A stretch of 64,000 bases of DNA, taken from assembly GCF_038066635.1 (NCBI RefSeq), contig NZ_JBBUTI010000010.1, forward strand, positions 116,250-180,249, written 5' to 3'. The notes below the pieces were generated by a model. That model saw nothing but the letters and a program-made list of their open reading frames with translations. It searched no databases and was not told where the DNA came from. The stretch is from Ideonella margarita. GTDB taxonomy: Bacteria; Pseudomonadota; Gammaproteobacteria; Burkholderiales; Burkholderiaceae_C. How positions within the stretch are numbered: position 1 is the first letter of the stretch; the number at the start of each line of letters is the position of its first letter. Below are positions 16,360 through 25,668 of the stretch, piece after piece. The translations under genes and the position numbers were made by a program.

Positions 16360-17783
16360 GCGCCCAGCGTCGCGCCGAGAACCCTGTCACGCCGGCTGAG
16401 CGCTGGCCGCGTTTCCTGCAGGACATGCGCCACTACGCCGCCCTGCCACGCCCGCTGGAGATGGAAGGCACGCTGGTGCGCGTCACCGGGCTGGTGCTGG
16501 AAGCCGCCGGCGTGCGTGCGCCCGTGGGCGCCGTGTGCTCGGTCAACATGCCGGGCGACAAGCCGGTGACGGCCGAGGTGGTGGGCTTCAATGGCGACCG
16601 CGCCTACCTGATGCCCACCGGCGAGCTGCATGGCCTGGCCAGCGGTGCCCGCGTGGTGCCGCTGCCGGTGGCCCAGGTGGCCCCGCGCCTGGGCGTTGAC
16701 AACCACCCCTGGCGCCGCAGCGAAGACCGCGGCCTGCACCTGCCGATGGGCGACGGCCTGCTGGGTCGCGTGGTGGACGCCCACGGCCAGCCGATGGACC
16801 GTGGCGGCCCGATCGAGCAGGTGCACAACGAGCCGATGGTGCGCCGCGCCATCAACGCCATGGACCGCGACCCCGTGCGCCAGCCGCTGGACACTGGCGT
16901 GCGGGCCATCAATGCGCTGCTCACCGTGGGCCGTGGCCAGCGACTGGGCCTGTTCGCCGGCACCGGCGTCGGCAAGTCGGTGCTGCTGGGCATGATGGCG
17001 CGCTACACCGCCGCCGACGTGATCGTCGTCGGGCTGATCGGTGAGCGGGGCCGTGAAGTCAAGGAATTCATCGAAGATATCCTCGGCGACGAGGGCCTGA
17101 AGCGCGCCGTGGTGGTGGCCGCGCCCGCTGATGCGCCGCCGCTGGTGCGCATGCAGGGCGCCAGCTACGCCACCGCCATTGCCGAACACTTCCGTGACCG
17201 CGGCCAGCATGTGCTGCTGCTGATGGATTCGCTCACCCGTTACGCCATGGCCCAGCGTGAAATTGCGCTCGCCATCGGTGAGCCGCCCGCCACCAAGGGT
17301 TACCCGCCCAGCTGCTTTGCCAAGCTGCCGCAGCTGGTGGAACGCTCGGGCAACGGCCTGAACGGCGTGGGCTCGATCACCGCGTTCTACACAGTGCTGA
17401 CTGAAGGCGACGATCCGCAGGATCCGATCGCCGATGCGGCCCGAGGCATTCTCGACGGCCACATCGTGCTCTCGCGCGAGCTCGCTGAAAGCGGCCACTT
17501 CCCGGCCATCGACGTGGAGAAATCCATCTCCCGCGTGATGAACGCCGTGGCCCCGCGTGAGCACCTCGAAGGCGCCCGGCGTGCCCGCCAGTGGCTCTCG
17601 AAATTCAACCGCGCCCGCGACCTGATCCAGCTGGGCGCCTATGTGCCCGGCGCTGACCCGGAGCTGGACGCCGCCGTGCGCGTGAACCCGCCATTGATGG
17701 CCTTGCTGCAGCAAGACATGCACGACGGCGCCAGCCTGATCGCCAGCAGCCAGCAGCTGCTGCGGCTGAACCCGTCAGCGTGA
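16356..17783 (+). CDS. fliI: flagellum-specific ATPase FliI
   Basis: 475 residues. Walker A FAGTGVGKSVLLG (~residues 202-214), Walker B region LLLMDSLTRYAMA, and the family segment EPPATKGYPPSCFAKLPQL identify the export ATPase related to F1-beta. It hydrolyses ATP to help unload substrates at the FlhA/FlhB gate. Length is normal and all catalytic motifs are present. It lies between fliH and fliJ, its physical partners. Confidence 0.97.
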   Translation: MSAQRRAENPVTPAERWPRFLQDMRHYAALPRPLEMEGTLVRVTGLVLEAAGVRAPVGAVCSVNMPGDKPVTAEVVGFNGDRAYLMPTGELHGLASGARVVPLPVAQVAPRLGVDNHPWRRSEDRGLHLPMGDGLLGRVVDAHGQPMDRGGPIEQVHNEPMVRRAINAMDRDPVRQPLDTGVRAINALLTVGRGQRLGLFAGTGVGKSVLLGMMARYTAADVIVVGLIGERGREVKEFIEDILGDEGLKRAVVVAAPADAPPLVRMQGASYATAIAEHFRDRGQHVLLLMDSLTRYAMAQREIALAIGEPPATKGYPPSCFAKLPQLVERSGNGLNGVGSITAFYTVLTEGDDPQDPIADAARGILDGHIVLSRELAESGHFPAIDVEKSISRVMNAVAPREHLEGARRARQWLSKFNRARDLIQLGAYVPGADPELDAAVRVNPPLMALLQQDMHDGASLIASSQQLLRLNPSA

Positions 17784-17808
17784 GCACTGATACCACCGAG
17801 GAGCCGCG

Positions 17809-18267
17809 ATGGACCGCCAGCACACCATGCAGATCCTGATCGAGCGCGAGACCCGCAAGCGGGATGACGCGCTGGCGGCCTGGCGCGACGCCCAGCGTGC
17901 GGCCGAGAACGCCAGCCAGCAGGCCGATTCGTTGGTGCAGTACCGCGAGGAATACCGCAATCGCTGGTCGGCGCAATTTGCCAAGTCAGCGCCGATCGAG
18001 ATCGTGCGCTGCTACCACGGCTTCGTGCAGCGGCTGGACCAGGCCATCACCACCCAGCAAGCCACCGCGCGGCAGACCGCTGACCGCGTGGCCGCCGCAC
18101 TGAAGGTGCTGCGCCACCGCGAGATGAAGCTGGCCACCGTGCGTCGCCTGATCGAGCGCCGGCAGCAGGCCGCGCTGCAGGTGGCCCAGCGCCGCGAACA
18201 GAAGACATTCGATGAAGCCGCCCAGCGGCTGGGCCGGGCTGCCCGTGGCGGCCTGGCTGCCAACTGA
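17809..18267 (+). CDS. fliJ: flagellar export protein FliJ
   Basis: 152 residues, an almost continuous coiled coil rich in Arg, Gln and Ala (IERETRKRDDALAAWRDAQR; later EYRNRWSAQFAKS). FliJ is the central stalk of the FliI ATPase ring and escorts chaperones. Sequence is weakly conserved in the family, but position between fliI and fliK, length and coiled-coil character agree. A GAGGAGCC ribosome binding site precedes the ATG. Confidence 0.88.
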   Translation: MDRQHTMQILIERETRKRDDALAAWRDAQRAAENASQQADSLVQYREEYRNRWSAQFAKSAPIEIVRCYHGFVQRLDQAITTQQATARQTADRVAAALKVLRHREMKLATVRRLIERRQQAALQVAQRREQKTFDEAAQRLGRAARGGLAAN

Positions 18268-18293
18268 ACCTCCTGAAGTACCGAGGACACGAT

Positions 18294-19451
18294 ATGCCCG
18301 TCGACGCCAGCTCCCCCATCGCCCCCGTCAAGCCCGTCGGCCACCGCCATGGCCCGCGCCGCCAGGAAGGGGCCGACAACGCGGCCCAGGCCGCCAGCTT
18401 CGCCAAGTTGCTCAAGGGCCACACCGACGCCGCCGCCGATGACGCGCGCGCCGACAGTGGCCAGGGCGCCAAGGCGCGCGCCGATGATGCGCAGGGCGAC
18501 AAGGAGAGCGACATCAATCCGGACGCGCAGGCCGCCAGCAACGCCGCCAAGCCCGCCGACACCGCCAGACCCGATGACGCGACTGCACAGCCCGCCTGGT
18601 GGCGCAGCCTGCAGCTGCCGCCGGTTGACGCGCAGGCCGGCACCAGCAACGCCGAAGGCGAGGGCGACGCGCTGGACGCGCTGAAAGACACCGCCGCACA
18701 CGGCAAGGGCGGCCGACATGGCTTGCGCGCCGATGCCGGCCTGGAATCAGCCCGTGGCCAGGCCGACACTGAAGAGACCAGCCTGCAGCGCGACAAACCC
18801 GTGTTCCGCCTGCCCGACGCAGGTGAAGCGGCCGGTGAAGCCGCTGCGGAGGCCAGCCGCGCCCGCACTGACGAGCAGCCGGTGAGCCTGCCCGCCAGCG
18901 ACGGCAACCTGCCCAGCCTCGGCGCCGTGGTGGACCCGTCTGCCCGCGCCCAGCACGACAGCACGCCGGCCGTGGAGACGCCGAAGCCCACGGCCGAAGC
19001 CAGCCTCCCGATGCCGCCCGAGCACCCGGCCTTTCCGCAGGCGCTGGGCGTGCAGCTCAGCACCTGGCTGCAGGACGGCGTGGAGCATGCGCGCCTGGAA
19101 CTGCATCCGCGTGAGCTGGGTCCGATTGAAGTGCGCATTGCCGTGGCCGACGGCCAGACCCGGATCGACCTGGGCGCTGACGTGGCCAGCACCCGCGCCG
19201 CCTTGAGTGAGGCCTTATCACAACTGGCGGAAGCGCTGGGCGAGGTCGGCCTGTCGCTGAGTGGTGGCAGCGTGAGCGACCAGAGCCGGCAGAACGCGCA
19301 GGGCCAGGGCCAGTCGTCGGCCCAGGCCCGTGCCGCCTCTGACAACCGCGACGCCCGGGACGGCCTGGGCGGGCGGGGCGGCTTCAGTGGCCTGCCCGCC
19401 GTGCCCGCTGCCGCCGTGAGGCGCCAGGGCCTGCTCGACCTCTACGCCTGA
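18294..19451 (+). CDS. fliK: flagellar hook-length control protein FliK
   Basis: 385 residues. The first ~230 are low-complexity, Ala/Asp/Pro-rich and disordered, as expected of the molecular ruler. The C-terminal Flg_hook domain (~240-340) has HARLELHPRELGPIEVRIAV followed by LSEALSQLAEALGEVGLSLS. FliK is exported during hook growth and switches FlhB specificity at the right length. Last gene of the fliFGHIJK set; 146 bases separate it from fliL, with a small GGCCAC/GTGGCC hairpin at 19465-19479 that lacks a T-run. Confidence 0.9.
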   Translation: MPVDASSPIAPVKPVGHRHGPRRQEGADNAAQAASFAKLLKGHTDAAADDARADSGQGAKARADDAQGDKESDINPDAQAASNAAKPADTARPDDATAQPAWWRSLQLPPVDAQAGTSNAEGEGDALDALKDTAAHGKGGRHGLRADAGLESARGQADTEETSLQRDKPVFRLPDAGEAAGEAAAEASRARTDEQPVSLPASDGNLPSLGAVVDPSARAQHDSTPAVETPKPTAEASLPMPPEHPAFPQALGVQLSTWLQDGVEHARLELHPRELGPIEVRIAVADGQTRIDLGADVASTRAALSEALSQLAEALGEVGLSLSGGSVSDQSRQNAQGQGQSSAQARAASDNRDARDGLGGRGGFSGLPAVPAAAVRRQGLLDLYA

Positions 19452-19598
19452 AGCCGGGTGATCCGGCCACAGAGTGGCCCGGTTTACCCCGCTTTTCACG
19501 GCTTCGCCCAAGGGGGCGGCTCCCAATAATCAGCGCATCAGGATGCCAAATCGTTCGCACTCGGCCGAGCGGGCATCCCTCTTACGCAAGGAGTCGCC

Positions 19599-20219
19599 AT
19601 GTCTGCAGCCGCACCCGCCGCACCCGCCGGTGATGCCGCGCCCCCGAAGGGCAAGAAGAAGATGATCATCATCATTGCCGCCGTGCTCGTGCTGGCACTG
19701 GTGGGTGGTGGTGCGTTCTTCATGATGAAGAAGAAGGCCGCTGACGAAGAGGCGGCCGCCGGTGAAGACGGCGAAGAAACCGCGCACGTCGAGAAGAAGG
19801 AAAAGAAGAAGGAAAAGAAGAAGGACGACAAGCACAGCTTGCCGGCCTTCGTGCCGCTCGAGAACTTCGTGGTGAACCTCGCCGACCGCGACGCCGACCG
19901 CTATGCGCAGATCGGCATCACGCTGGAGGTGGAAGACGCCAAGGCGGGCGACACCATCAAGGCCTACATGCCGGCCATCCGCAACAACATCCTGCTGCTG
20001 CTCTCGCACAAGACTTCGGCCGACATGACCCAGCCTGACGGCAAGGAAAAGCTGGCCCGCCAGATCCTGCGCGTCGCGGTGCAGCCGATGCACATCGAAC
20101 TCGAGGACGAGGACGAGGAGCCGCCGCCGCCAGGGTCGAAGAAGAAGAAGCGCAACTACGACTCGATCGACGACTCGCCGATCAAGTCCGTGCAGTTCTC
20201 GTCGTTCATCATCCAGTGA
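19599..20219 (+). CDS. fliL: flagellar basal body-associated protein FliL
   Basis: 206 residues. An Ala/Pro-rich tail and KGKKK precede a single TM helix at ~23-43 (MIIIIAAVLVLALVGGGAFF). A striking Lys/Glu-rich linker follows (residues ~67-83), then the FliL periplasmic domain (VPLENFVVNLADRDADRYAQ; LARQILRVAVQPMHIELED). Family members surround the stator and support torque. It has a further insert of acidic, Pro and Lys residues near 170-185. It begins the fliLMNOPQR set; GCAAGGAG precedes the ATG. Confidence 0.93.
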   Translation: MSAAAPAAPAGDAAPPKGKKKMIIIIAAVLVLALVGGGAFFMMKKKAADEEAAAGEDGEETAHVEKKEKKKEKKKDDKHSLPAFVPLENFVVNLADRDADRYAQIGITLEVEDAKAGDTIKAYMPAIRNNILLLLSHKTSADMTQPDGKEKLARQILRVAVQPMHIELEDEDEEPPPPGSKKKKRNYDSIDDSPIKSVQFSSFIIQ

Positions 20220-20259
20220 ACGGCAGCGCCCGCATCCAGCGACCACAGGGTGCCCGCCC

Positions 20260-21264
20260 ATGAACCAGCAAATTCTTTCCCAGGATGAAGTGGATGCCCT
20301 GCTGCAGGGCATCACCGGCGAGAGCCAGAAGCTCGAGCAGGAAGAAGCGCCCACCGGTGGTATCCGCACGTACGACCTGGCCAGCCAGGAGCGCATCGTC
20401 CGGGGCCGCATGCCGACGATGGAAATCATCGGCGAGCGCTTTGCACGCAACATCCGCGTGGGCCTGTTCAACCTCATCCGCAAGAGCCCGGAAGTCTCGA
20501 TCGGCGGCATCAAGGTGCAGAAGTACAGCGCCTTCCTGCGCGAGATCGTGGTGCCCACCAACTTCAACATCGTCCAGGTGCGGCCATTGCGCGGCTCGGG
20601 CCTGATCGTGTGTGATCCGAGCATCGTGTTCGCCGTCATCGACTCGCTGTTCGGCGGCGCCGGCAAGTTCCACACCCGCATCGAAGGCCGTGATTTCTCG
20701 GCCACCGAGCAGCGCGTCATCCAGCGCCTGGTCGAGACCATCATCGCCGAGTACAAGCGGGCCTGGCACGGCATCTATCCGCTGGAGCTGGAATACCAGC
20801 GCTCGGAGATGCAGCCGCAGTTCGCCAACATCGCCACGCCGAGTGAAATCGTGGTGGCCACCTCGTTCACGCTGGAAATCGGCGACACCTCGGGCTCGGT
20901 GCACTTCTGCATTCCGTACTCGACGCTGGAGCCCATCCGGGACGTGCTGTATTCGTCGATGCAGGGCGACTCGGTCGAACCTGACCACCGCTGGATCACC
21001 TTGCTGAAAGAGCAGATCCAGTCGGCCGAAGTGGACCTGGTGGCCGAGCTGGGCACTGCCCCGGCCACGGTGGAGCAGCTGCTGGCGCTGAAGCCGGGCG
21101 ACTTCATCGAGCTCGACCTCGAGCCCATGATCCAGGCCAAGGTGGACGGGGTTCCTGTTTTTGACTGCCACTACGGCACCTCCGATGGCAACTACGCCAT
21201 CAAGATCGATCGCATGCTGACCGGCTCCACCCTGGGCTGGCTGGGAGATACCAATGCCCAATGA
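20260..21264 (+). CDS. fliM: flagellar motor switch protein FliM
   Basis: 334 residues. The N-terminus carries the CheY-P binding peptide (ILSQDEVDALLQGI). The middle CheC-like domain contains the FliG contact GGxG region (FGGAGKFHTRIEGRDFSATE), and the C-terminal SpoA domain (~250-330) mediates C-ring assembly with FliN. Full length, with all segments present. The retained CheY-binding peptide implies conventional chemotactic switching although no cheY is in the window. It overlaps fliN by 11 bases. Confidence 0.97.
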   Translation: MNQQILSQDEVDALLQGITGESQKLEQEEAPTGGIRTYDLASQERIVRGRMPTMEIIGERFARNIRVGLFNLIRKSPEVSIGGIKVQKYSAFLREIVVPTNFNIVQVRPLRGSGLIVCDPSIVFAVIDSLFGGAGKFHTRIEGRDFSATEQRVIQRLVETIIAEYKRAWHGIYPLELEYQRSEMQPQFANIATPSEIVVATSFTLEIGDTSGSVHFCIPYSTLEPIRDVLYSSMQGDSVEPDHRWITLLKEQIQSAEVDLVAELGTAPATVEQLLALKPGDFIELDLEPMIQAKVDGVPVFDCHYGTSDGNYAIKIDRMLTGSTLGWLGDTNAQ

Positions 21265-21691
21265 CGCCGCACCTTCCGAACAAGACGACATGGCCGATGC
21301 CTGGGCCGCGGCCCTGGCTGAATCCAAGGGCCCGGACGTGGCCAGTGAGGTGGCCGCCCCGGCCGAGCAGGTGTCGCCGGCCTCGTTCACCAACTTCTCG
21401 CCCACCGGCGTGAGCGCGGGCAACGCCAACGACATCAACATGATCCTGGACATCCCTGTCCAGCTGACGGTGGAGTTGGGCCGCACTCGCATCCCGATCA
21501 AGAACATCCTCCAGCTGGCCCAGGGCTCGGTGGTGGAGCTCGACGCACTGGCCGGTGAGCCGATGGACGTGCTGGTCAACGGCTTCCTCATTGCCCAGGG
21601 CGAGGTGGTGGTGGTGAACGACAAGTTCGGTATCCGCCTCACCGACATCGTCACGCCGAGCGAGCGCATGCGGCGCCTGAGCCGGCTGTGA
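21254..21691 (+). CDS. fliN: flagellar motor switch protein FliN
   Basis: 145 residues. An acidic, Ala-rich N-terminal ~60 residues is followed by the SpoA domain (NMILDIPVQLTVELGRTRIP, then LAQGSVVELDALAGEPMDVL and IAQGEVVVVNDKFGIRLTDI). Forms the base of the C ring with FliM and docks FliH. Normal length; start overlaps the end of fliM. Confidence 0.96.
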   Translation: MPNDAAPSEQDDMADAWAAALAESKGPDVASEVAAPAEQVSPASFTNFSPTGVSAGNANDINMILDIPVQLTVELGRTRIPIKNILQLAQGSVVELDALAGEPMDVLVNGFLIAQGEVVVVNDKFGIRLTDIVTPSERMRRLSRL

Positions 21692-21739
21692 CCTGCCTGC
21701 TGCCTGCTGCCTGCTGCGTCTGATCTCTGAAAGCATTGA

Positions 21740-22108
21740 ATGAACTTCTCTTCGCTGACCCCGCTGCTGGCCCTGGTGGCCGTGGTGCTGGCCATTCCGG
21801 CCGTGCTGTGGCTGCTGCGCCGCGGCGGCCTGGGTGGCCCGGGCCAGGCCGGCCTGCTGCGCCATGTGGCCAGCCTGTCGCTGTCGCCCTCGCAACGCGT
21901 GGTGATCGTCGAACTCAACACCGGTGCCGCAGGCCAGTGGCTGGTGCTGGGCGTGAGCCCTGACCGCATCACCAACCTGACCACGCTGGCCGCCCCCGAC
22001 CAGGTGCCCGAAGCGCTGCGCAGCCCGCATGCCGACCCGGTGCAGCAGCTCATCCACCGCTGGCGCACCAGCAACAACCCCGGGGGCGCGAATGACGACG
22101 CGCGCTGA
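21740..22108 (+). CDS. fliO: flagellar biosynthesis protein FliO
   Basis: 122 residues with one N-terminal membrane helix (~8-28, LLALVAVVLAIPAVLWLL) and a short cytoplasmic domain with SLSLSPSQRVVIVELN and WLVLGVSPDRITNLTTL, the FliO/FliZ pattern. FliO chaperones assembly of the FliP export pore. Its 3' end overlaps fliP by 17 bases, consistent with coupled translation. Confidence 0.9.
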   Translation: MNFSSLTPLLALVAVVLAIPAVLWLLRRGGLGGPGQAGLLRHVASLSLSPSQRVVIVELNTGAAGQWLVLGVSPDRITNLTTLAAPDQVPEALRSPHADPVQQLIHRWRTSNNPGGANDDAR

Positions 22109-22892
22109 CACCGTGAAGGCCACCCGACACATCGCCCGCAGCCTGGCCGTGGTGGCCCTTGCCGCCGTGGCCGTGGCCCTGCCACTGCATGCCGGCGCAC
22201 AGCCCGTGCCGCCGAGCGGGCCGGTGCTGCCCCTGATGGTGGGGCAGGGCGCCGGTGGCAACAGCTACTCGGTGCCGGTGCAGACGCTGCTGTTCTTCAC
22301 GGCGCTGTCCTTCCTGCCGGCGGTGCTGCTGCTGATGACGGGCTTCACCCGCATCGTCATCGTGCTGTCGCTCCTGCGCCAGGCCATGGGCACGCAGGCC
22401 GCGCCGCCCAACCAGGTCATCATCGGCCTGAGCCTGTTCCTGACCTTCTTCGTCATGTCGCCCACGCTGGACAAGGTGTATGAAACCGCCTGGGCGCCGT
22501 ACTCGACCAACCAGATCGACTTCACCGAAGCGCTCAAGCGTGGTGAGGGGCCGATGCGCACCTTCATGCTCAAGCAGACGCGCCAGTCGGATGTGCAGCT
22601 GTTCGCCTCGCTGGCCAAGCTCGACCCCGCCGTGAAGGGCGAGGACGTGCCGCTGAAGGTGCTGGTGCCGGCCTTCGTGACGAGCGAGCTGAAGACCGCT
22701 TTCCAGATCGGCTTCCTGATCTTCATTCCCTTCCTGATCATCGACATGATCGTGGCCAGCGTGCTGATGTCGCTGGGCATGATGATGCTGTCACCCGTGC
22801 TGGTGGCGCTGCCTTTCAAGCTCATGCTGTTTGTGCTGGCCGATGGCTGGAACCTGCTGCTGGGCTCGCTGGCTGCCAGCTTTGCCACCTGA
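22092..22892 (+). CDS. fliP: flagellar export gate protein FliP
   Basis: 266 residues from the ATG at 22092. A cleavable signal peptide (IARSLAVVALAAVAVALPLH, ending near AGA-QP) is characteristic of FliP. Four membrane segments and the signatures TGFTRIVIVLSLLRQAMGTQ and MRTFMLKQTRQSDVQLF follow. Five FliP subunits form the core of the export pore with FliQ and FliR. An upstream in-frame start inside fliO would mask the signal peptide and was rejected. Confidence 0.97.
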   Translation: MTTRADTVKATRHIARSLAVVALAAVAVALPLHAGAQPVPPSGPVLPLMVGQGAGGNSYSVPVQTLLFFTALSFLPAVLLLMTGFTRIVIVLSLLRQAMGTQAAPPNQVIIGLSLFLTFFVMSPTLDKVYETAWAPYSTNQIDFTEALKRGEGPMRTFMLKQTRQSDVQLFASLAKLDPAVKGEDVPLKVLVPAFVTSELKTAFQIGFLIFIPFLIIDMIVASVLMSLGMMMLSPVLVALPFKLMLFVLADGWNLLLGSLAASFAT

Positions 22893-22907
22893 CGAGACGA
22901 GGCCTTC

Positions 22908-23180
22908 ATGGATTCCTCCCAAGTGTTCACCATCGGTCAGCATGGCCTGTGGATGTTGCTGACGGTGTCGGCCCCGATGCTGATTGCGGTGCTGGTGGTG
23001 GGGGTGCTGGTCAGCATCTTCCAGGCCGCCACCCAGATCAATGAAGCCACGCTGACGTTTGTGCCCAAGCTGGTGTCGGCGGTGGCGGTGATGGCGATTG
23101 CCGGCCCGTGGATGATGACCACGCTGATTGATTACCTGCGCAGCATGCTGCTGTCGATCCCGACGGCCGCGGCCGGCTGA
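22908..23180 (+). CDS. fliQ: flagellar export gate protein FliQ
   Basis: 90 residues, two membrane hairpin helices (LLTVSAPMLIAVLVVGVLVS and FVPKLVSAVAVMAIAGPWMM) joined by the conserved IFQAATQINEATL loop. Four copies join the FliP/FliR pore. Normal length. Confidence 0.97.
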   Translation: MDSSQVFTIGQHGLWMLLTVSAPMLIAVLVVGVLVSIFQAATQINEATLTFVPKLVSAVAVMAIAGPWMMTTLIDYLRSMLLSIPTAAAG

Positions 23181-23200
23181 ACCAGCGAAGGCCGCGCCGG

Positions 23201-23965
23201 GTGATCACGATTTCCGAAGCCCAGCTGCTGGCCTGGATCACGCCGGTGATCTGGCCCTCCCTGCGGGTGCTGGCGCTGTTCCAGACCATGCCGGTGCTGG
23301 GCCAGCGCACGGTGCCGGCGCGGGTGCGCATCTGTCTGTCGATGCTGGTGGCCTTGTCGGCATCAGGCCTGGTGCCGCCGATCGAGCCGGTGCCGCTGGA
23401 TTCGGCCGTGGCGGTGTTGCTGGCGGTGCAGCAGGTGCTGATCGGCGTGACGATCGGCTTCGCGGTGCGGCTGGTGTTTGCGGCGGTCGAGTTCGCTGGC
23501 GAGATTGCCGGCCTGCAGATGGGCATGAACTTCTCGGGCTTCTTCGATCCGATTTCGGCCACGCAGGCCACGGCCTCCAGCCGCTTCTTCGGCACGCTGG
23601 TGGCCTTCCTGTTCATCGTGGTGAACGGCCACCTCACGGTCATCCAGGCCGTGGTGCAAAGCCTGATCGCCTTCCCGGTATCGCCCGAGCCCTTTGCGTT
23701 CCTGAAGGCCACGATGCCCCACCAGTGGGGCGCACAGATCTTCAGCATGGGCTTGTGGATCGCGATGCCGATGATCGCCATGCTGCTGTTCGTCAACCTG
23801 GTGCTGGGCGTGATCTCACGCGTGGCACCGCAATCCAACATCTTCTCGCTCGGCTTTCCCATCACCATGGGCGTGGGCCTGGTCGGCATGATGGCGATGC
23901 TGCCGATGATGCAGACACCGTTCATCGTGACGCTGGAGAAGATGTTGAAGATCTTCCAGCCGTGA
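23201..23965 (+). CDS. fliR: flagellar export gate protein FliR
   Basis: 254 residues from a GTG start at 23201. About six hydrophobic segments and the family segments LRVLALFQTMPVLGQRTVPA and FAGEIAGLQMGMNFSGFFDP identify FliR, which completes the FliP5Q4R1 gate and contacts FlhB. The stop overlaps the GTG of the next gene (GTGA), making the receiver-TPR protein part of the same operon. Confidence 0.96.
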   Translation: MITISEAQLLAWITPVIWPSLRVLALFQTMPVLGQRTVPARVRICLSMLVALSASGLVPPIEPVPLDSAVAVLLAVQQVLIGVTIGFAVRLVFAAVEFAGEIAGLQMGMNFSGFFDPISATQATASSRFFGTLVAFLFIVVNGHLTVIQAVVQSLIAFPVSPEPFAFLKATMPHQWGAQIFSMGLWIAMPMIAMLLFVNLVLGVISRVAPQSNIFSLGFPITMGVGLVGMMAMLPMMQTPFIVTLEKMLKIFQP

Positions 23966-25662
23966 CCGACCTGCGCGGCTGCTCCGCCCTGATCATCGAT
24001 TCCAGCCCGACCTCGCGCAGCGTGATGGCCACGCAACTCCGCGAGTTCGGCATGGCCCAGCCCGCCCAGTGCGGCCGGGCCAGCGAAGCGCGCAAGCTGC
24101 TGGAGCGCCATAGCTATGACGTGGTGCTCTGCGAGATGGATTTCCAGAGCGTGAACGTGGGCGATGGCTCACGCGCGCAAAGCGGGCCCGAGCTGCTCGA
24201 CGAGCTGCGCCGCGCCAACCTGCTGCCCTGGTCCACCGTGTTCATCATGGTGACTGGTGAGCGAACCTATGCCAAGGTGGCCGAGGCCGCCGAATCAGCG
24301 CTCGACAGCTACCTGATCAAGCCGTTCACGGCCCAGGCGCTGCAAGACCGCGTGGCCCAGTCGCGCCGTCGCAAGCTGGCGCTGGAGCCCATCTACGCCG
24401 CCGTCGACAAGGGTGACTTCGAGCAGGCCGCCAAGCTGTGCACGGTGTGTTTCCATGCCCGTGCGCCGTACTGGCTGTATGCCGCGCGTTTAGGTGCAGA
24501 GCTGCTGCTGCGGCTGGACATGCACGCGGCTGCCCGCCACCTGCTGGATGAAGTGGTGAAGCACCAGGCCTTGCCGTGGGCGCGCCTGGGCATTGCCCGC
24601 GCCCAGTTGGGCCAGCAGCAGGTGACGCCCGCACTGCGCACGCTCGAAAGCCTGATCGCCCAGGAGCCGACGTTTGCCGACGCCTATGACGTGATGGGTC
24701 GTACCCAGATGGCCCTCGGCCAGATCGATGCCGCCGTGGCCACCTACCAGCGCGCCGCAGATCTGACACCGGGAGCGATTCGCCGTCAGCAGAAGCTCGG
24801 CATGCTCGCCTTCTACAACGGTGATCTGGAAACAGCGGCCAAGTCGCTGGACAAGGCCGTGGTGCTGGGCCAGGACTCCAAGCTGTTTGACCTGCAGGTG
24901 CTGGTGCTGCTGGCCATCGTGCGGTTCCGCCAGCGCGACGCCAAGGGTCTGTCGCGCTGCAAGACCGAATTGCAGCGCGTGCTGGACCGCGTGCCGGGCA
25001 GCCCACGTCTGCAGCGCTTCCGCAGCGTGATGGAGGTGCTGGAGCTGATGCTGCAGCGCCAGGTGGGCCAGGTGGTCGAGCGCCTGAAGCGCATGTCGGC
25101 GGCAATACACACGCCTGACTTCGACATCGAGGCGGCCTGCAATCTGCTCAGCCTCTTGTCACAGCTGGCCGAGGCCGAACTGAACCTGCCGGACGCCGAG
25201 CTGTGGGTGCAGCGCATTGCTCGCCGCTTCGTTGGCGCACGCGGCATCACCGAGTTGCTGGTGACGGTGTCGCAATCGCACCCGGCGCATGCCGAAGTGA
25301 TGCGGGCCGAGCACCAGCACATCGCCGCGCTGGCCGAGAAAGCCATGATGTTCAGCCTCTCCGGCGCACCGGACCGTGCGGTGGCCGCCCTGCTGGCGCA
25401 TGGCCGCAGCACGCTGAACCTGAAGTTCGTGGAAACCGCCCAGGGCCTGGTCAACAACTACGCTGACGCCCTGCCGGATCTGCCCGCCTTGCAGCAGGAG
25501 CTGCAGGCGGTGCGGCAGCTGGCTGGACAGCGCCCCAGCACCGCCGTGCCGGTGGGCCTGGACGATGACGGGGCAGGGCGCTTGCGCCTGCGCACCAAGA
25601 GCCCGGCGCATCGCCGCCAGGTGGGCAGGCCGCCGCCCGCCATCCCGGCGTCGGCGGCCTGA
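23962..25662 (+). CDS. receiver-like domain plus TPR protein downstream of fliR
   Basis: 566 residues from a GTG that overlaps the fliR stop; an open frame extends upstream but lies inside fliR. Residues ~8-130 form a CheY-like receiver fold (ALIIDSSPTSRSVMATQL; TVFIMVTGERTYAKVAEA; YLIKPF with the conserved Lys). The position of the phospho-acceptor Asp reads YDVVLCEMDF, that is Glu58, and only one of the usual acidic-pocket residues is present (IIDSS). Residues ~150-500 are TPR helices (AYDVMGRTQMALGQIDAAVA). Probably a scaffold or regulator that does not need phosphorylation. Coupling to fliR suggests a role in flagellar assembly or control; the partner is unknown. Confidence 0.85.
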   Translation: MTDLRGCSALIIDSSPTSRSVMATQLREFGMAQPAQCGRASEARKLLERHSYDVVLCEMDFQSVNVGDGSRAQSGPELLDELRRANLLPWSTVFIMVTGERTYAKVAEAAESALDSYLIKPFTAQALQDRVAQSRRRKLALEPIYAAVDKGDFEQAAKLCTVCFHARAPYWLYAARLGAELLLRLDMHAAARHLLDEVVKHQALPWARLGIARAQLGQQQVTPALRTLESLIAQEPTFADAYDVMGRTQMALGQIDAAVATYQRAADLTPGAIRRQQKLGMLAFYNGDLETAAKSLDKAVVLGQDSKLFDLQVLVLLAIVRFRQRDAKGLSRCKTELQRVLDRVPGSPRLQRFRSVMEVLELMLQRQVGQVVERLKRMSAAIHTPDFDIEAACNLLSLLSQLAEAELNLPDAELWVQRIARRFVGARGITELLVTVSQSHPAHAEVMRAEHQHIAALAEKAMMFSLSGAPDRAVAALLAHGRSTLNLKFVETAQGLVNNYADALPDLPALQQELQAVRQLAGQRPSTAVPVGLDDDGAGRLRLRTKSPAHRRQVGRPPPAIPASAA

Positions 25663-25668
25663 AGCCCT

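Noticed and set aside
15732..17723. Minus-strand frame of 663 codons opposite fliH and fliI
   Set aside because: Shadow of conserved genes; no start signal and no recognisable domain.
19500..19598. Possible sigma-28 promoter before fliL (CCCAATAA)
   Set aside because: No TCAAGT or TAAAGTT element at 11-12 bases upstream; a -10-like match alone is expected by chance.
20209..22200. Minus-strand frame of 663 codons opposite fliM, fliN and fliO
   Set aside because: Crosses three conserved overlapping plus-strand genes; translation is low complexity.
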